Part shown: positions 29,276 to 38,128 of the stretch, piece by piece | Layout: every line of letters begins with the position of its first letter | Position numbering within the stretch: position 1 is the first letter of the stretch | Origin: Vibrio anguillarum | GTDB taxonomy: Bacteria; Pseudomonadota; Gammaproteobacteria; Enterobacterales; Vibrionaceae | Direction: 5' to 3' | Length of the DNA: 64,000 nucleotides | Assembly: GCF_001989995.2 (NCBI RefSeq) | Contig: NZ_JAHGUP010000016.1 | Coordinates: forward strand, 1-64,000 | Translations under genes and position numbers: made by a program | Notes under the pieces: model-generated | Databases searched by the model: none | What the model was told of the DNA's origin: nothing | Seen by the model: only the letters and a program-made list of their open reading frames with translations

Positions 29276-30673
29276 TTACTCTTTTGGTGGAAGATCTTGT
29301 TGTTGCAGCTTGGCATTTTTCAAGGTGCGATGAAGCAACTGGCTATAAATGGGTTGGCCGCCAAGTAATTGAGCGAAAATAACCGCGCCAAGGCTAGTAA
29401 TAATCAGCGGTAAAATTAAATAATAATTATTGGTCATTTCAATAACTAACAAAATACCTGTAATGGGTGCGCGAACCGTTGCGGCAAACAGTGCACCCAT
29501 GCCTGCAATGGCGAACATTCCTGGGTCAATCGCTAATTGTGGTAACAGTTCTTGCGCAATCAGGCCAAAGGCGTAGCCAAACAGCGTGCCTAATGCCAGC
29601 ATTGGCGCAAAAATCCCGCCCGGAGCACCAGAACCAAAGCAGATCAAGGTGGTAAAAATACGACCAATGAACAAAAGCAGCAAGATAGCGGCACCATAGT
29701 CACCATTGGTGATATTAGGGATCAGTGAGATGCCACCCCCAGTCAATTCAGGAATATACAATAAAGTTAAGCCAAAACAGCCTCCCAATAGTGAACCCGT
29801 GAGTAAATATCGCTTACGATCATTGCGATGAATTCTGGCAAAAATATCTTGTGATAGTGTGATTAAACGGTTGAATAGCACACCGAAAATACCAAACAGT
29901 CCCCCAAGCAGCAGAAACAGCCACAGTGAAGCCAGCTCTGGTGCTTGATATTGCGGCATCTGGATCACAGCATGTTGGCCATTAATCACTCGAAAGACGA
30001 TATTTGCCGCCACCGCAGAGACAATGACGGCACGTACTGAAATGAGGGTATAGCGAAACTGCGGGCGCATCTCCTCTATCACAAACATGATGCCCGCCAG
30101 CGGCGCATTAAATGCGGCAGCTAAGCCTCCAGCTGCGCCAGACGCTAAGAGTGAGTGGCGGGTATCATCATTTTTGATGCGGAAAATATCCGACACCATT
30201 CGGCCAATGGCTCCCCCCATTTGAACCGTGGGCCCTTCACGTCCTAAAACCATCCCAGAACCTAACGCGCCCATACCGCCAAAAAACTTCACTGGTAGTA
30301 CTCGCCACCAACGAACGGGGCGCATACCATCCATCGCGCCTTCAATTTCAGGAATGCCAGAACCAGCGGCTTCGGGCGCAAAACGGTGTACAAGGAAATA
30401 ACCAATAAATGCCAACGCCGCGCTGATAAGAAAAGCAGCCAGCCAAAGTGGCAGTATGCTGCCAATCTCACTTCTCAACCATTCGGTGCGTGTTTCCGAA
30501 ACCAAGTGCACAGCGGCTTCAAAGTAAGTACCAATAATCCCAGCAAGAATACCGACAATGAGCGAAAGAAAAAGGATTGAGAGTGGTGTTTTGTCCTTCG
30601 AGAGAAATTGGTTAATCGTATCTTTTGGAACTTTTGCAAGCAGTGACTGTTTCAATCTCTCTCTTTTGGTCAT
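29276..30673 (-). CDS. clcA: ClC-family chloride channel/antiporter
   Basis: A 465-residue polytopic protein with the ClC selectivity signatures in order: 'GSGIPEIEGAMDG' (about 105-117), 'GREGPTVQMGGAIGRM' with the external gating glutamate, and 'GSGAPGGIFAPMLALG' (about 347-362). The intracellular and gating glutamates of the H+/Cl- exchangers appear retained, so it is probably an antiporter for acid resistance, like E. coli ClcA. It ends 149 nt before the TDT gene start on the same strand. Confidence 0.95.
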   Translation of the reverse strand: MTKRERLKQSLLAKVPKDTINQFLSKDKTPLSILFLSLIVGILAGIIGTYFEAAVHLVSETRTEWLRSEIGSILPLWLAAFLISAALAFIGYFLVHRFAPEAAGSGIPEIEGAMDGMRPVRWWRVLPVKFFGGMGALGSGMVLGREGPTVQMGGAIGRMVSDIFRIKNDDTRHSLLASGAAGGLAAAFNAPLAGIMFVIEEMRPQFRYTLISVRAVIVSAVAANIVFRVINGQHAVIQMPQYQAPELASLWLFLLLGGLFGIFGVLFNRLITLSQDIFARIHRNDRKRYLLTGSLLGGCFGLTLLYIPELTGGGISLIPNITNGDYGAAILLLLFIGRIFTTLICFGSGAPGGIFAPMLALGTLFGYAFGLIAQELLPQLAIDPGMFAIAGMGALFAATVRAPITGILLVIEMTNNYYLILPLIITSLGAVIFAQLLGGQPIYSQLLHRTLKNAKLQQQDLPPKE

Positions 30674-31165
30674 GTAAAAAAGGGCCTCGATTGGTAAAAT
30701 GTGAACATATTTTGTTACAGAATTATACGCGCCAAAGTGATTAACTATAGCGTCAAAGCTGCAATGTAGATTTCCATATCTGGAAGATAGAGAGATTCTC
30801 TACTAAAAACGAGATCTGAGTTAAAAATGAGTTAAAAAACAGAGATTGAACCTTGCTAAGCCAGCCAAATGAACCATAGTTAAAGCGTAAGGCAGATTCA
30901 GATATCGTACAGGGAGGAATTCAAGCCTTACCTACAATTTGGATGGAATCAGCAATATTTCAATTCTATGTCCTCGTTTATGATCGGGTTGCATCTATAG
31001 TCCTCCCGATTCGCGAACTCACGATTGAGTTACGAGGGGAAAGGCGCGCTCACCGTAGTGCGCCTTTTGTCGCTTATGTACCTCGGCTCATTGTTGCCTG
31101 TCTAACTGGCAAACCATGCACTGGCTTCTTATTTCGGTATATACTGCCGCAAAAGGAGTGCTGAC
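30674..31165. other. 492-nt intergenic region with several stem-loops
   Basis: There is no ORF here that I support. It holds back-to-back hairpins at 30772-30785 and 30788-30802, a tRNA-like three-way junction at 30971-31038 and a 10-bp terminator-type hairpin at 31041-31066. The last 100 nt contain the promoter and the AAGGAG ribosome site of the COG0523 gene. Confidence 0.7.
30971..31071 (+). ncRNA. Candidate structured RNA ending in an intrinsic-terminator-like hairpin
   Basis: Possible pairings: TCCTCGT (30971-30977) with ACGAGGG (31032-31038), enclosing ATCGGG/CCCGAT (30983-30988, 31005-31010) and AACTC/GAGTT (31016-31020, 31027-31031). The second inner stem abuts the closing stem, as a T-arm does in tRNA, but there is no D-arm or TTC loop. 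AAGGCGCGCT / AGTGCGCCTT follows directly, then TTGT. It could be the 3' part of an sRNA or the attenuated leader of the GTPase gene 94 nt downstream. Pattern only; no family recognised. Confidence 0.4.
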
Positions 31166-32152
31166 ATGACAAAAAAAGTACCAACTAACATTATTACCGG
31201 TTTTCTTGGTGTAGGAAAAACGACGGCCATTTTGAATTTATTGAAGAATAAACCTGCTGATGAAACGTGGGCGGTGTTAGTTAATGAGTTTGGAGAAATT
31301 GGTATTGATGGGGCGATGATGTCTGACCAAGGCGCGCTGATCAAAGAAGTACCGGGCGGCTGTATGTGCTGTACCGCGGGTGTTCCTATGTCTGTTGGAA
31401 TTAACGCCTTACTTAGGCAAAAACCCGATCGTCTATTAATTGAGCCAACAGGGCTTGGACACCCTAAACAAGTGGTGGCGACTTTAACTTCTGATCAATA
31501 TGCACCGTATGTCGATTTAAAAGCCACGATCACTTTAGTGGATCCGCGCAACTTGCGTAATGAAAAATACACATCCAACCAAAATTTTAATGACCAATTG
31601 GCCAGTGGTGATGTGGTGATTGGCAGCAAAGTGGATCAATGCACTAGTGCTGATGTGGATGCGTTTAATGACTGGGTAACTGATCAATCACCCGCGAAGA
31701 TTTTTAGCAAGTTAGTCAAGCAAGGTGAGTTGCCTTTAGAATTATTAGATATTGAACGTCTTCACGGCGCAGCTTCTACTCATATTGAAGCGCATCACCA
31801 TCATCATGCTTCGTTAGAACCACAGTTTGCCTTACAGCCGGGTAAAGCGTTTGTGCGCAAAGAAAATCGGGGCCAAGGTTATTTCAGTTGTGGTTGGTTA
31901 ATCGGCGCTGAATACCATTTTGATTTTGATGAGCTCTTTTCTATGCTGAGTGCCCTGACCGCTGAGCGTGTTAAGGCGGTCGTCAATACCGATAAAGGAT
32001 GTTACGCCTTCAACATCAACCAAGGAGTCGTTTCAGTGAATGAGATGAGCTTAGAAGGGTTTGAATCACGCTTAGAAGTGATTGACTCACAGCTCATGCC
32101 ATGGGATCAACTCGAAGCGGTATTGCTGAAATTGGCGGGTATCTCTCAATAG
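31166..32152 (+). CDS. COG0523-family GTPase (CobW/ZNG-type metallochaperone)
   Basis: A 328-residue G3E GTPase. Walker A is 'GFLGVGKTT' (12-20), and the metal-binding CxCC is at 66-69 ('GGCMCCTAG'). A run of histidines ('EAHHHHHASLE', about 210) adds a further metal site, and the CobW C-terminal domain follows. Members deliver zinc or another metal to client proteins, or act in cobalamin synthesis. No cobalamin genes are nearby, so a metal-chaperone role is more likely. The ATG has AAGGAG 6 nt upstream. No recognisable Zur box was seen. Confidence 0.9.
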   Translation: MTKKVPTNIITGFLGVGKTTAILNLLKNKPADETWAVLVNEFGEIGIDGAMMSDQGALIKEVPGGCMCCTAGVPMSVGINALLRQKPDRLLIEPTGLGHPKQVVATLTSDQYAPYVDLKATITLVDPRNLRNEKYTSNQNFNDQLASGDVVIGSKVDQCTSADVDAFNDWVTDQSPAKIFSKLVKQGELPLELLDIERLHGAASTHIEAHHHHHASLEPQFALQPGKAFVRKENRGQGYFSCGWLIGAEYHFDFDELFSMLSALTAERVKAVVNTDKGCYAFNINQGVVSVNEMSLEGFESRLEVIDSQLMPWDQLEAVLLKLAGISQ

Positions 32153-32200
32153 GATCCAAAGAAAAAACCAACAAAGAAAGAACAAAGAAAAAATGAACTA

Positions 32201-32232
32201 AGAAAGGCGAACTGGAACGGCTTCGTCTTTCT
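32201..32232. terminator. Possible bidirectional terminator
   Basis: AGAAAGGCGAA / TTCGTCTTTCT (32201-32211 and 32222-32232) pairs over 11 bp with one G-T, with a 10-nt loop. It lies between the converging GTPase and exporter genes. T-runs are poor on both sides, so efficiency is doubtful. Confidence 0.5.
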
Positions 32233-32269
32233 CGTTCACTTTATAACTTCTTATAATGCGTTGAGCTAT

Positions 32270-32989
32270 TTATGGCTGCCTTGTTGCGTGATCAACGCGT
32301 TCATCAGATAAAATCTGCCCATCTTTGATATTCACTATTCTGTGAGTTCGCTTCGCTAATGCGAGATCGTGAGTGACGACAATAAGCGTTCGTCCTTCTT
32401 GATGAAGCTCATTGAACAGGGCTTCAATTTCAGCGCCTGATTTTGAATCTAACGCACCTGTCGGTTCGTCGGCTAAGATAATTTGCGGATCATTGACTAA
32501 CGCGCGCGCAATCGCCACCCGCTGTTTTTGCCCCCCCGAGAGCTGGTTGGGTTTATGCTGCATGCGATCGCCAAGCCCCACTTTTTCTAATAGTGTTGCT
32601 GCACGTGCTCGGCGCTCTTTTAATTTTACTCCGCGATAGACCAAGGGTAGGGCAACGTTATCGAGAGCATTAGCGTATTCGAGCAGGTTGAAACTTTGAA
32701 AAACAAAGCCAATTTTTTGATTACGAATATGAGCCAATTGATGGCTGCTGAGCGAGGCGACCGCCTTGTCGTCCAACTGATATTCACCCGATGTAGGAAC
32801 ATCCAAGCAACCGAGGATATTCATTAAGGTTGATTTACCCGAGCCTGATGGCCCTAGAATAGAGAGAAATTCGCCTTTTTGAATCGATAGCGAAACGCCG
32901 TCTAATGCTTTGACCAACTCTTCACCACTGCGATAGTGCTTGCTGATATTGGTCAATTGAACAAGGTTTGGTAAGTTTTGTTTATTCAC
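32270..32989 (-). CDS. ABC transporter ATPase of a MacB-like exporter
   Basis: A 239-residue ATPase of the MacB/LolD group: Walker A 'GPSGSGKST' (about 44-52), signature '[15 protein letters not shown]', Walker B '[17 protein letters not shown]' and the H-loop 'VVTHD'. It overlaps the end of the second permease gene by 8 nt and is the last gene of the five-gene export operon. In MacB itself the ATPase is fused to the permease; here it is separate and serves two permeases. Confidence 0.93.
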   Translation of the reverse strand: MNKQNLPNLVQLTNISKHYRSGEELVKALDGVSLSIQKGEFLSILGPSGSGKSTLMNILGCLDVPTSGEYQLDDKAVASLSSHQLAHIRNQKIGFVFQSFNLLEYANALDNVALPLVYRGVKLKERRARAATLLEKVGLGDRMQHKPNQLSGGQKQRVAIARALVNDPQIILADEPTGALDSKSGAEIEALFNELHQEGRTLIVVTHDLALAKRTHRIVNIKDGQILSDERVDHATRQP

Positions 32990-34265
32990 TTTGTAATGCC
33001 TCTAATGGCGTAATGCTAGCCGCGCGATTGGCGGGAAACCACGCGGCAATCACACCGACAATCGCCAGCGCCGCGATCACAAGAAAGACAATCGAAAACG
33101 ACAGTTCGGGTAAGGGTTTCCCTAATTGCTCAAACAGCATATTGCCTTCTAAGGGAGCGTATCTTAATAAGGTGATCAGCCCGTAAGTGGATCCTAAGCC
33201 AGCTAAACCGCCAAGTGACATCGTGAGCAAGGCTTGCACTAAATAATGGAGTTTGATAGTGGTTGGCGTAGCTCCGACGGCCATTCGTACACCGATGTCT
33301 CGCGTGGATCGTTTTACCGTGGCGTACATGACATTGGCAATACCAATGCCTGCTACGCCGAGGGTAATAAGCCCAATAATGCCCAAAAAGCCTTGTAGAC
33401 CGAATAAGAAACGGCGCATGCTTTTTTGCCTCAATAGCATGTCTTCGACTTGCAAGAGCTGCGTGTCTGAAGCACTGGCACCGTACTTTCTGGCGATCAC
33501 TTGCTTAATCACTTGCGCGGCTTTTTCGCGATCAACCGTGGCATTGAGCTGCACATTGATCGCTGCAATCGCTGCGTTGGGGTTAAAACGTTGCCAAGTG
33601 CGAAAAGGCACAAATACCGCGTAGTCAATAGGGGTTCCTTGTTCTACCTCTGCACTTGTCTGCGCTATCACGCCGATAACGGTAAAGTTTTCATCACCTA
33701 TTTTTATCAATTGACCTACAGGGTTTATGCTCAGCGTCTGGGGTTCCAGCCAACTCCAACCATCCTCAGAATTGAACAATTGCACTGCGGCGTTATAACC
33801 GAGTACAACCACTTTACGCTGCTGTTGATTATCGAGCGGGTTGATCCATCGCCCTCCTTTGGCTATCTCAATACCAGTTAAAGACTGATATTCTGGGTTA
33901 ACCGCTAGTGGGCGCTGCCAGGTGCCATTGTCTTGATTGCTGACGCGTTTATCCCATTGTGCGCTGACTTCAGCGCGTTGGATAAAGGGCAGTGCGCGAA
34001 CAAGCTCAACATCATCCGCTTGCAAAGAGAGGGCTTTCCCTTCAAAAAAGCGTCCGGCGGTCTGGCTGGCATAACCCCCGGTCACATAGAGTAAATTGCC
34101 ATTGCCACTTTGTGATGAGCGTGTCAGCCCTTGGCGTAATCCTTCGCCTGTTGCGAGCATGGTGGCGATGCAAAGTGTGCCCCAAGCCACCGCTAAAATA
34201 GTGAGTAGCAAGCGTAGTTTTTCGGCCGCCATCTCTTGATAAATTTGCCTGATAGGTAACATCAT
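32982..34265 (-). CDS. MacB-type ABC exporter permease (second copy)
   Basis: A 427-residue FtsX/MacB permease: one N-terminal membrane helix ('LLLTILAVAWGTLCIATMLA', about 18-37), a periplasmic MacB_PCD domain of about 230 residues, then three C-terminal helices with 'RSTRDIGVRMAVGATPTTI' between them. The start is the ATG at 34265, 2 nt after the stop of the first permease with GAGGG upstream; the open frame extends 49 codons further but those overlap the other gene. It is predicted to pair with the first permease as a heterodimer. Confidence 0.9.
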   Translation of the reverse strand: MMLPIRQIYQEMAAEKLRLLLTILAVAWGTLCIATMLATGEGLRQGLTRSSQSGNGNLLYVTGGYASQTAGRFFEGKALSLQADDVELVRALPFIQRAEVSAQWDKRVSNQDNGTWQRPLAVNPEYQSLTGIEIAKGGRWINPLDNQQQRKVVVLGYNAAVQLFNSEDGWSWLEPQTLSINPVGQLIKIGDENFTVIGVIAQTSAEVEQGTPIDYAVFVPFRTWQRFNPNAAIAAINVQLNATVDREKAAQVIKQVIARKYGASASDTQLLQVEDMLLRQKSMRRFLFGLQGFLGIIGLITLGVAGIGIANVMYATVKRSTRDIGVRMAVGATPTTIKLHYLVQALLTMSLGGLAGLGSTYGLITLLRYAPLEGNMLFEQLGKPLPELSFSIVFLVIAALAIVGVIAAWFPANRAASITPLEALQSE

Positions 34266-34267
34266 TA

Positions 34268-35485
34268 TTAAGCCCTCGCACTTAATGCGATGACGGGGGT
34301 GAGATTGGCGGCACGCTTTGCTGGGAAATAAGCAGCCAGCAGTGCAAACAACGTGGTGACGAGCAGTGACCAGCCTAGAGCTGGCACAGTGATGACTGGT
34401 TCGCCGAGCCAATCAGGTAAGCCGATGTAATTCAGTAATCGCACCACCAGATAGGAGAGGAGCATTCCGAACACTGCACCTAATGCCACTAGCAACCCAC
34501 CTTCTAAAATAAACTGGCGCAAAATGATCTTCGGTGTTGCGCCAATGGCTAAACGCACACCAATTTCCCGCGTTCTTTCCGTGACAGAAAGGAACATGAT
34601 ATTGGCGACGCCCAAAGCGCCGACCGCAAGCGTCATCGCTCCACTTGCCCCTAAAAATAGTTGTATACCTCGAAACAAGGCATTGAAAAATTGAGCGCCG
34701 CTGCTGAAGTCCGGTAGGTTTATGGCCTCAGTATCGCTCGGATCAAAATGTTTCTGTTTGGCGAAGAAAGAGAGGATGTTCATGCGCAATACCGCTGCTG
34801 GTATCCCTGCGGCGGGCTGCACAAGGAAAAATTCAGGCTCACTTTGCCAAAGATCAGTAAAAGCGCTGCTTGGGATCATCACTTGGCTGTTTTCATTGTT
34901 TATAGAAATGCCCCCTTCTTGCTGCTGAGTAATGCCGACAACCGAGAAGGGAATGGTATTGACTTTGATCGTATCACCAATAGATAGCTGACCAACTTGT
35001 GCCAACTGCCAACCAACCACCGCAATTCGGGAATGGTTTTGCTGATCGCTGGCGTGAATGCCGCGTGACCCCGCGGTCAGTTGCAAGTTGCGCAATGCTA
35101 AAAATTGAGAGTCGATCCCGCTGACGTAACCGGGAAGCATTCGGCCTTTTACATTCGTCACTTTAGCATCCCATTTTCCGTAGATAACTGATAAGGCGCT
35201 GATGTTTGGGTGCTGTGCCAAAGCGCGCATTTCCGGCTCTGAAAGGGTAATCGCTCGTCTTGCCGCAAGGCCTTGCCATGGTTTGGTGGTTTGACTGGGG
35301 AAAGCCATCTGTGTATCACTCATTAACAGCGCGAAAGATTGTGTATTGACGCGATAAAATCCTTCACCTAAGGCAACGAGTACTAAAACCGAAACAATAC
35401 CCCAAACGATAGCAATGACCGCGAGGGCGCTGCGTAGCCGATGGGCAAGCAGCGTTTGCACGACTTGCTGTAGGCTTGAGATCAT
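34268..35485 (-). CDS. MacB-type ABC exporter permease (first copy)
   Basis: A 405-residue permease with the same layout as its neighbour: N-terminal helix ('RSALAVIAIVWGIVSVLVLV'), MacB_PCD periplasmic domain and three C-terminal helices with 'ERTREIGVRLAIGATPKII'. The two copies are clearly diverged, so this is an old duplication. Its start overlaps the end of the outer-membrane factor gene by 4 nt. Export of a peptide, lipid or small toxic compound through a TolC-like channel is the likely role; substrate unknown. Confidence 0.9.
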   Translation of the reverse strand: MISSLQQVVQTLLAHRLRSALAVIAIVWGIVSVLVLVALGEGFYRVNTQSFALLMSDTQMAFPSQTTKPWQGLAARRAITLSEPEMRALAQHPNISALSVIYGKWDAKVTNVKGRMLPGYVSGIDSQFLALRNLQLTAGSRGIHASDQQNHSRIAVVGWQLAQVGQLSIGDTIKVNTIPFSVVGITQQQEGGISINNENSQVMIPSSAFTDLWQSEPEFFLVQPAAGIPAAVLRMNILSFFAKQKHFDPSDTEAINLPDFSSGAQFFNALFRGIQLFLGASGAMTLAVGALGVANIMFLSVTERTREIGVRLAIGATPKIILRQFILEGGLLVALGAVFGMLLSYLVVRLLNYIGLPDWLGEPVITVPALGWSLLVTTLFALLAAYFPAKRAANLTPVIALSARA

Positions 35486-36768
35486 GAGTGCAGAGCCTGA
35501 GAGAGCGAAGCGATCACGTCATCATCTAACTGCCCAGCAGCTTGCAGCAGGCCAATCCGCTGCTTCCAATATTGGTACAATCGCCGTTGTAGACTGTTTT
35601 TACTGTTAAACAGAGCGTTATGGGCGTCAATCAAATCAGAAGCTTCAGTCATTCCTGACTCATAAACGGTTTGTTTACTTTTTAAAGCTTGCTCTCTTGA
35701 GCGGACTTGTAACTGAGCCATCTCCACTTGTCGCCAATCCAGATGGATTTGGCTAAAGCCACTTTGAATTTTGCGTTTAATCTCGATATCTACCTTGCGC
35801 AGTACTTGCTTGGCGTTTAAGACTTGCAGCGCAGCCTGATCGACCGTGGCGCGCGTGGAACCATTCAAATCCAACGGAATTTTTAAGCTTAAACCTGCAC
35901 TGAGATCCCCATCTCGACCCTGATCATTGTCTTGGTAAGAAACACTGCCAGATAAGGTGGGATAATATTTGGCTTTGGCTGCATCTCGGCCAAATTCAGA
36001 AGCGGCGACTTCCTGCTGGGCAGCCAATAACTCAGGGCTGTTATTCTGCGCAAGCTTTAACCATTCAGTTTCGCTGCTGACTTGCATTGGCGGTTCAATG
36101 AGGTCGGTCGTTTTAATTTGGTCAATGTGCTGTGGGTCTTGATTGATGAGCGCGATAAGGGCTGACTTTTTCTCTTCTAGAGCGGCTTGCGCACTGAGTA
36201 TATCGGCTTGCTCATCGACGTGGTTAGCACGCATGTCTTCCAATGCCGTTGATCGAATTTTTCCTGCTTTGTAGCGCTGCTCGGTAATCTTCAGCAGTTT
36301 TGCACCTTCTACGAACTTTTGCTCAGCAAGTTGTAGATCGCCTTGTGCGCTGGCGAGATCGAGATAGGCATACAGTAATGTTGCAGCCAGCTCATTATGT
36401 GCAGTCTTCACTTTTAATTGTGATGCCACATAGCTTGCTTGAGATTGGTCGAGCTGTGCCCAATTAGCGCTATCCCAAATGGTTTGATTTAATGTGGCAC
36501 CATAGCCTTTAGTGTTGTTGCCATCGTCATCCCATGAGGTATCCGCGCTGAGGCTAAAAGAAGGCAGCAAGGCACTTTTGGTACTTCGGACCTCTGTTTC
36601 ACTGATTTGAGATTGGATCTGTGCTTGTGAATAAGTAGGGTCAAAAGCTTTGGCGGCTTGCCAAGCTTGTTCAATAGTGATGGCGTGAGCTGAAAAAGTC
36701 ACCGCGCCACAGAACGTCATTAGCGCGGCTGCTAGCGCATTACGTTGAAAAGGGCGCTTAGTGGTCAT
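35482..36768 (-). CDS. TolC-like outer-membrane efflux protein
   Basis: A 428-residue protein with a signal peptide (about 1-29, ending 'FSAHA') and two repeats of the outer-membrane-efflux (OEP) coiled-coil pattern ('ASYVASQLKVKTAHNELAAT' and 'QEVAASEFGRDAAKAKYYPT'). It forms the trimeric outer-membrane duct of the exporter. GGAGG lies just before the ATG, and the start overlaps the adaptor gene by 11 nt, so the set is tightly coupled. Confidence 0.92.
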   Translation of the reverse strand: MTTKRPFQRNALAAALMTFCGAVTFSAHAITIEQAWQAAKAFDPTYSQAQIQSQISETEVRSTKSALLPSFSLSADTSWDDDGNNTKGYGATLNQTIWDSANWAQLDQSQASYVASQLKVKTAHNELAATLLYAYLDLASAQGDLQLAEQKFVEGAKLLKITEQRYKAGKIRSTALEDMRANHVDEQADILSAQAALEEKKSALIALINQDPQHIDQIKTTDLIEPPMQVSSETEWLKLAQNNSPELLAAQQEVAASEFGRDAAKAKYYPTLSGSVSYQDNDQGRDGDLSAGLSLKIPLDLNGSTRATVDQAALQVLNAKQVLRKVDIEIKRKIQSGFSQIHLDWRQVEMAQLQVRSREQALKSKQTVYESGMTEASDLIDAHNALFNSKNSLQRRLYQYWKQRIGLLQAAGQLDDDVIASLSQALHS

Positions 36769-37891
36769 CTTTGCCTCCGAATAAACTGTTGTCGATGATC
36801 ACATCCTCCGCTGATAAACCCGCAATCACTTCCACATTAATGCCATCGGACAAACCTAAGGTTACGGCGCGCACTTGGTAACCTTGTTCTGACTGATCTG
36901 GGATCAAGACTTCAGGTTTTTCACCGCTAAATCGTAATGCGCGTTCTGGAATGGTGATGACGTTTTCCACGCTCTTTAATGTGATCTGTGCGGTAGCAGA
37001 AAAGCCCGAGCGAATCACCATATTGTCAGGAAAGCGAATCTGGTTAATCTCCACTTCAAATCCATTATCAAAGCTAGTCGTTTTAGTATCACTAGGGTTA
37101 TTCAACTTATCAGATTGAACCGCAACTTTGCTTAATACGCCGCTGATTTCTGCTTCTGGATACGGTGCTAACGTTAAGTTGACGGCCATCCCTGCGGCGA
37201 GTTGTGCCGCATCATGTTCACTGACACTGCCTTTGAAAATCATGTCATTCATATCGGCAATCGACATCATTTCAGTTGCCGCTTGGCTTGAGGCAGTGGA
37301 GATGATCGGCTCTCCTACTTCCACTTTTAGGTTTAAAATGGTGCCATCAATGGGGGCGACGAGTGTGGACGTGAGTTTCGAATCGCCAACCGATGCTTCA
37401 CCGCTGCGGATCAGCTCAAGGTTCTGCCTTTTTTGTTGCACTTCGGCTTGTTTTGATTTCAGCTCTGATTTTGCTTGGATTAGCTCACCGTAGTTTTCCG
37501 GCACAATCTTTTGTTCAACTAACTGCTGCAAGTTTGCCAGCGTCTGTTTGGCGGAATCTAAGCTCGCCTCACTTTGCATTAAGGCAGTGGTTGCGTCGGT
37601 TAACGCTTGCGGTGTTGGATTTGGACGCACTTTGATCAAAGGCGTGCCCAAGGTAACTTGTTCACCGACCCGATGATAAATTTCACCGACAATCCCCTCA
37701 ATTTGCGATTTTATAGATACCGAGTGAGCTGGCACGATTTGGCCAACAGCGATTGCCTGTTTGGCAATATTTCCCTGTTCGACCGTCAGAGTGGGGAAAG
37801 CCGAGAGAGATTCATTGCTATTGGTAGTTAGGTAATAGCCCCCGCTGATTAAGGCGGCGCTAATTACCGCGATGGCCCAACGCTTTTTCAT
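36758..37891 (-). CDS. Periplasmic adaptor (HlyD/MacA type)
   Basis: A membrane-fusion protein of about 377 residues: N-terminal anchor ('RWAIAVISAALISGGYYL'), a lipoyl/barrel half ('IKSQIEGIVGEIYHRVGEQV'), a coiled-coil hairpin ('SLDSAKQTLANLQQLVEQK'), the second lipoyl half ('APIDGTILNLKVEVGEP') and a beta-barrel C-terminus. It links the ABC permeases to the TolC-like protein. First gene of the five-gene operon. The ATG at 37891 is preferred (GGA 8 nt upstream); another ATG four codons earlier lacks a ribosome site. Confidence 0.9.
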   Translation of the reverse strand: MKKRWAIAVISAALISGGYYLTTNSNESLSAFPTLTVEQGNIAKQAIAVGQIVPAHSVSIKSQIEGIVGEIYHRVGEQVTLGTPLIKVRPNPTPQALTDATTALMQSEASLDSAKQTLANLQQLVEQKIVPENYGELIQAKSELKSKQAEVQQKRQNLELIRSGEASVGDSKLTSTLVAPIDGTILNLKVEVGEPIISTASSQAATEMMSIADMNDMIFKGSVSEHDAAQLAAGMAVNLTLAPYPEAEISGVLSKVAVQSDKLNNPSDTKTTSFDNGFEVEINQIRFPDNMVIRSGFSATAQITLKSVENVITIPERALRFSGEKPEVLIPDQSEQGYQVRAVTLGLSDGINVEVIAGLSAEDVIIDNSLFGGKDDH

Positions 37892-38052
37892 GAACAATTC
37901 CATATCAAGGAGAAAATAAACAATGGTGGTATGACTTGAGTGTCATCAGAAGGTTCCTTCATGCTATAGAAGTAGCGCATAAAAAACCTGTATTGATTTG
38001 TCATGATAATGTCAGCTAGAAATAGCAAACAGCATGCAGTTGTCTGTTCTGA

Positions 38053-38077
38053 TGAAAAGGGCGATCATTGACCGCCC
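38053..38077 (-). terminator. Intrinsic terminator after the YlqF-type GTPase gene
   Basis: Read on minus: GGGCGGT / ATCGCCC with a short loop followed by TTTTC. It is 52 nt past the GTPase stop codon. Confidence 0.65.
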
Positions 38078-38128
38078 TGATGGTAATAGTAGAAATGAGG
38101 TGTAGCGTAGAAGGGATCCGAGAGGAAT

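Noticed and set aside
30971-31038. A tRNA gene
   Set aside because: A 7-bp closing stem and a T-arm-like stem are present, but there is no D-arm, no TTC loop and no usable anticodon loop.
30943-31164. 73-codon plus-strand frame before the COG0523 gene
   Set aside because: No ribosome site, no recognisable domain, and it overlaps the stem-loop region and the promoter of the next gene.
30674-31165. Quorum-regulatory Qrr sRNA near cqsS/cqsA
   Set aside because: The conserved Qrr pairing core and its typical terminator sequence are not present.
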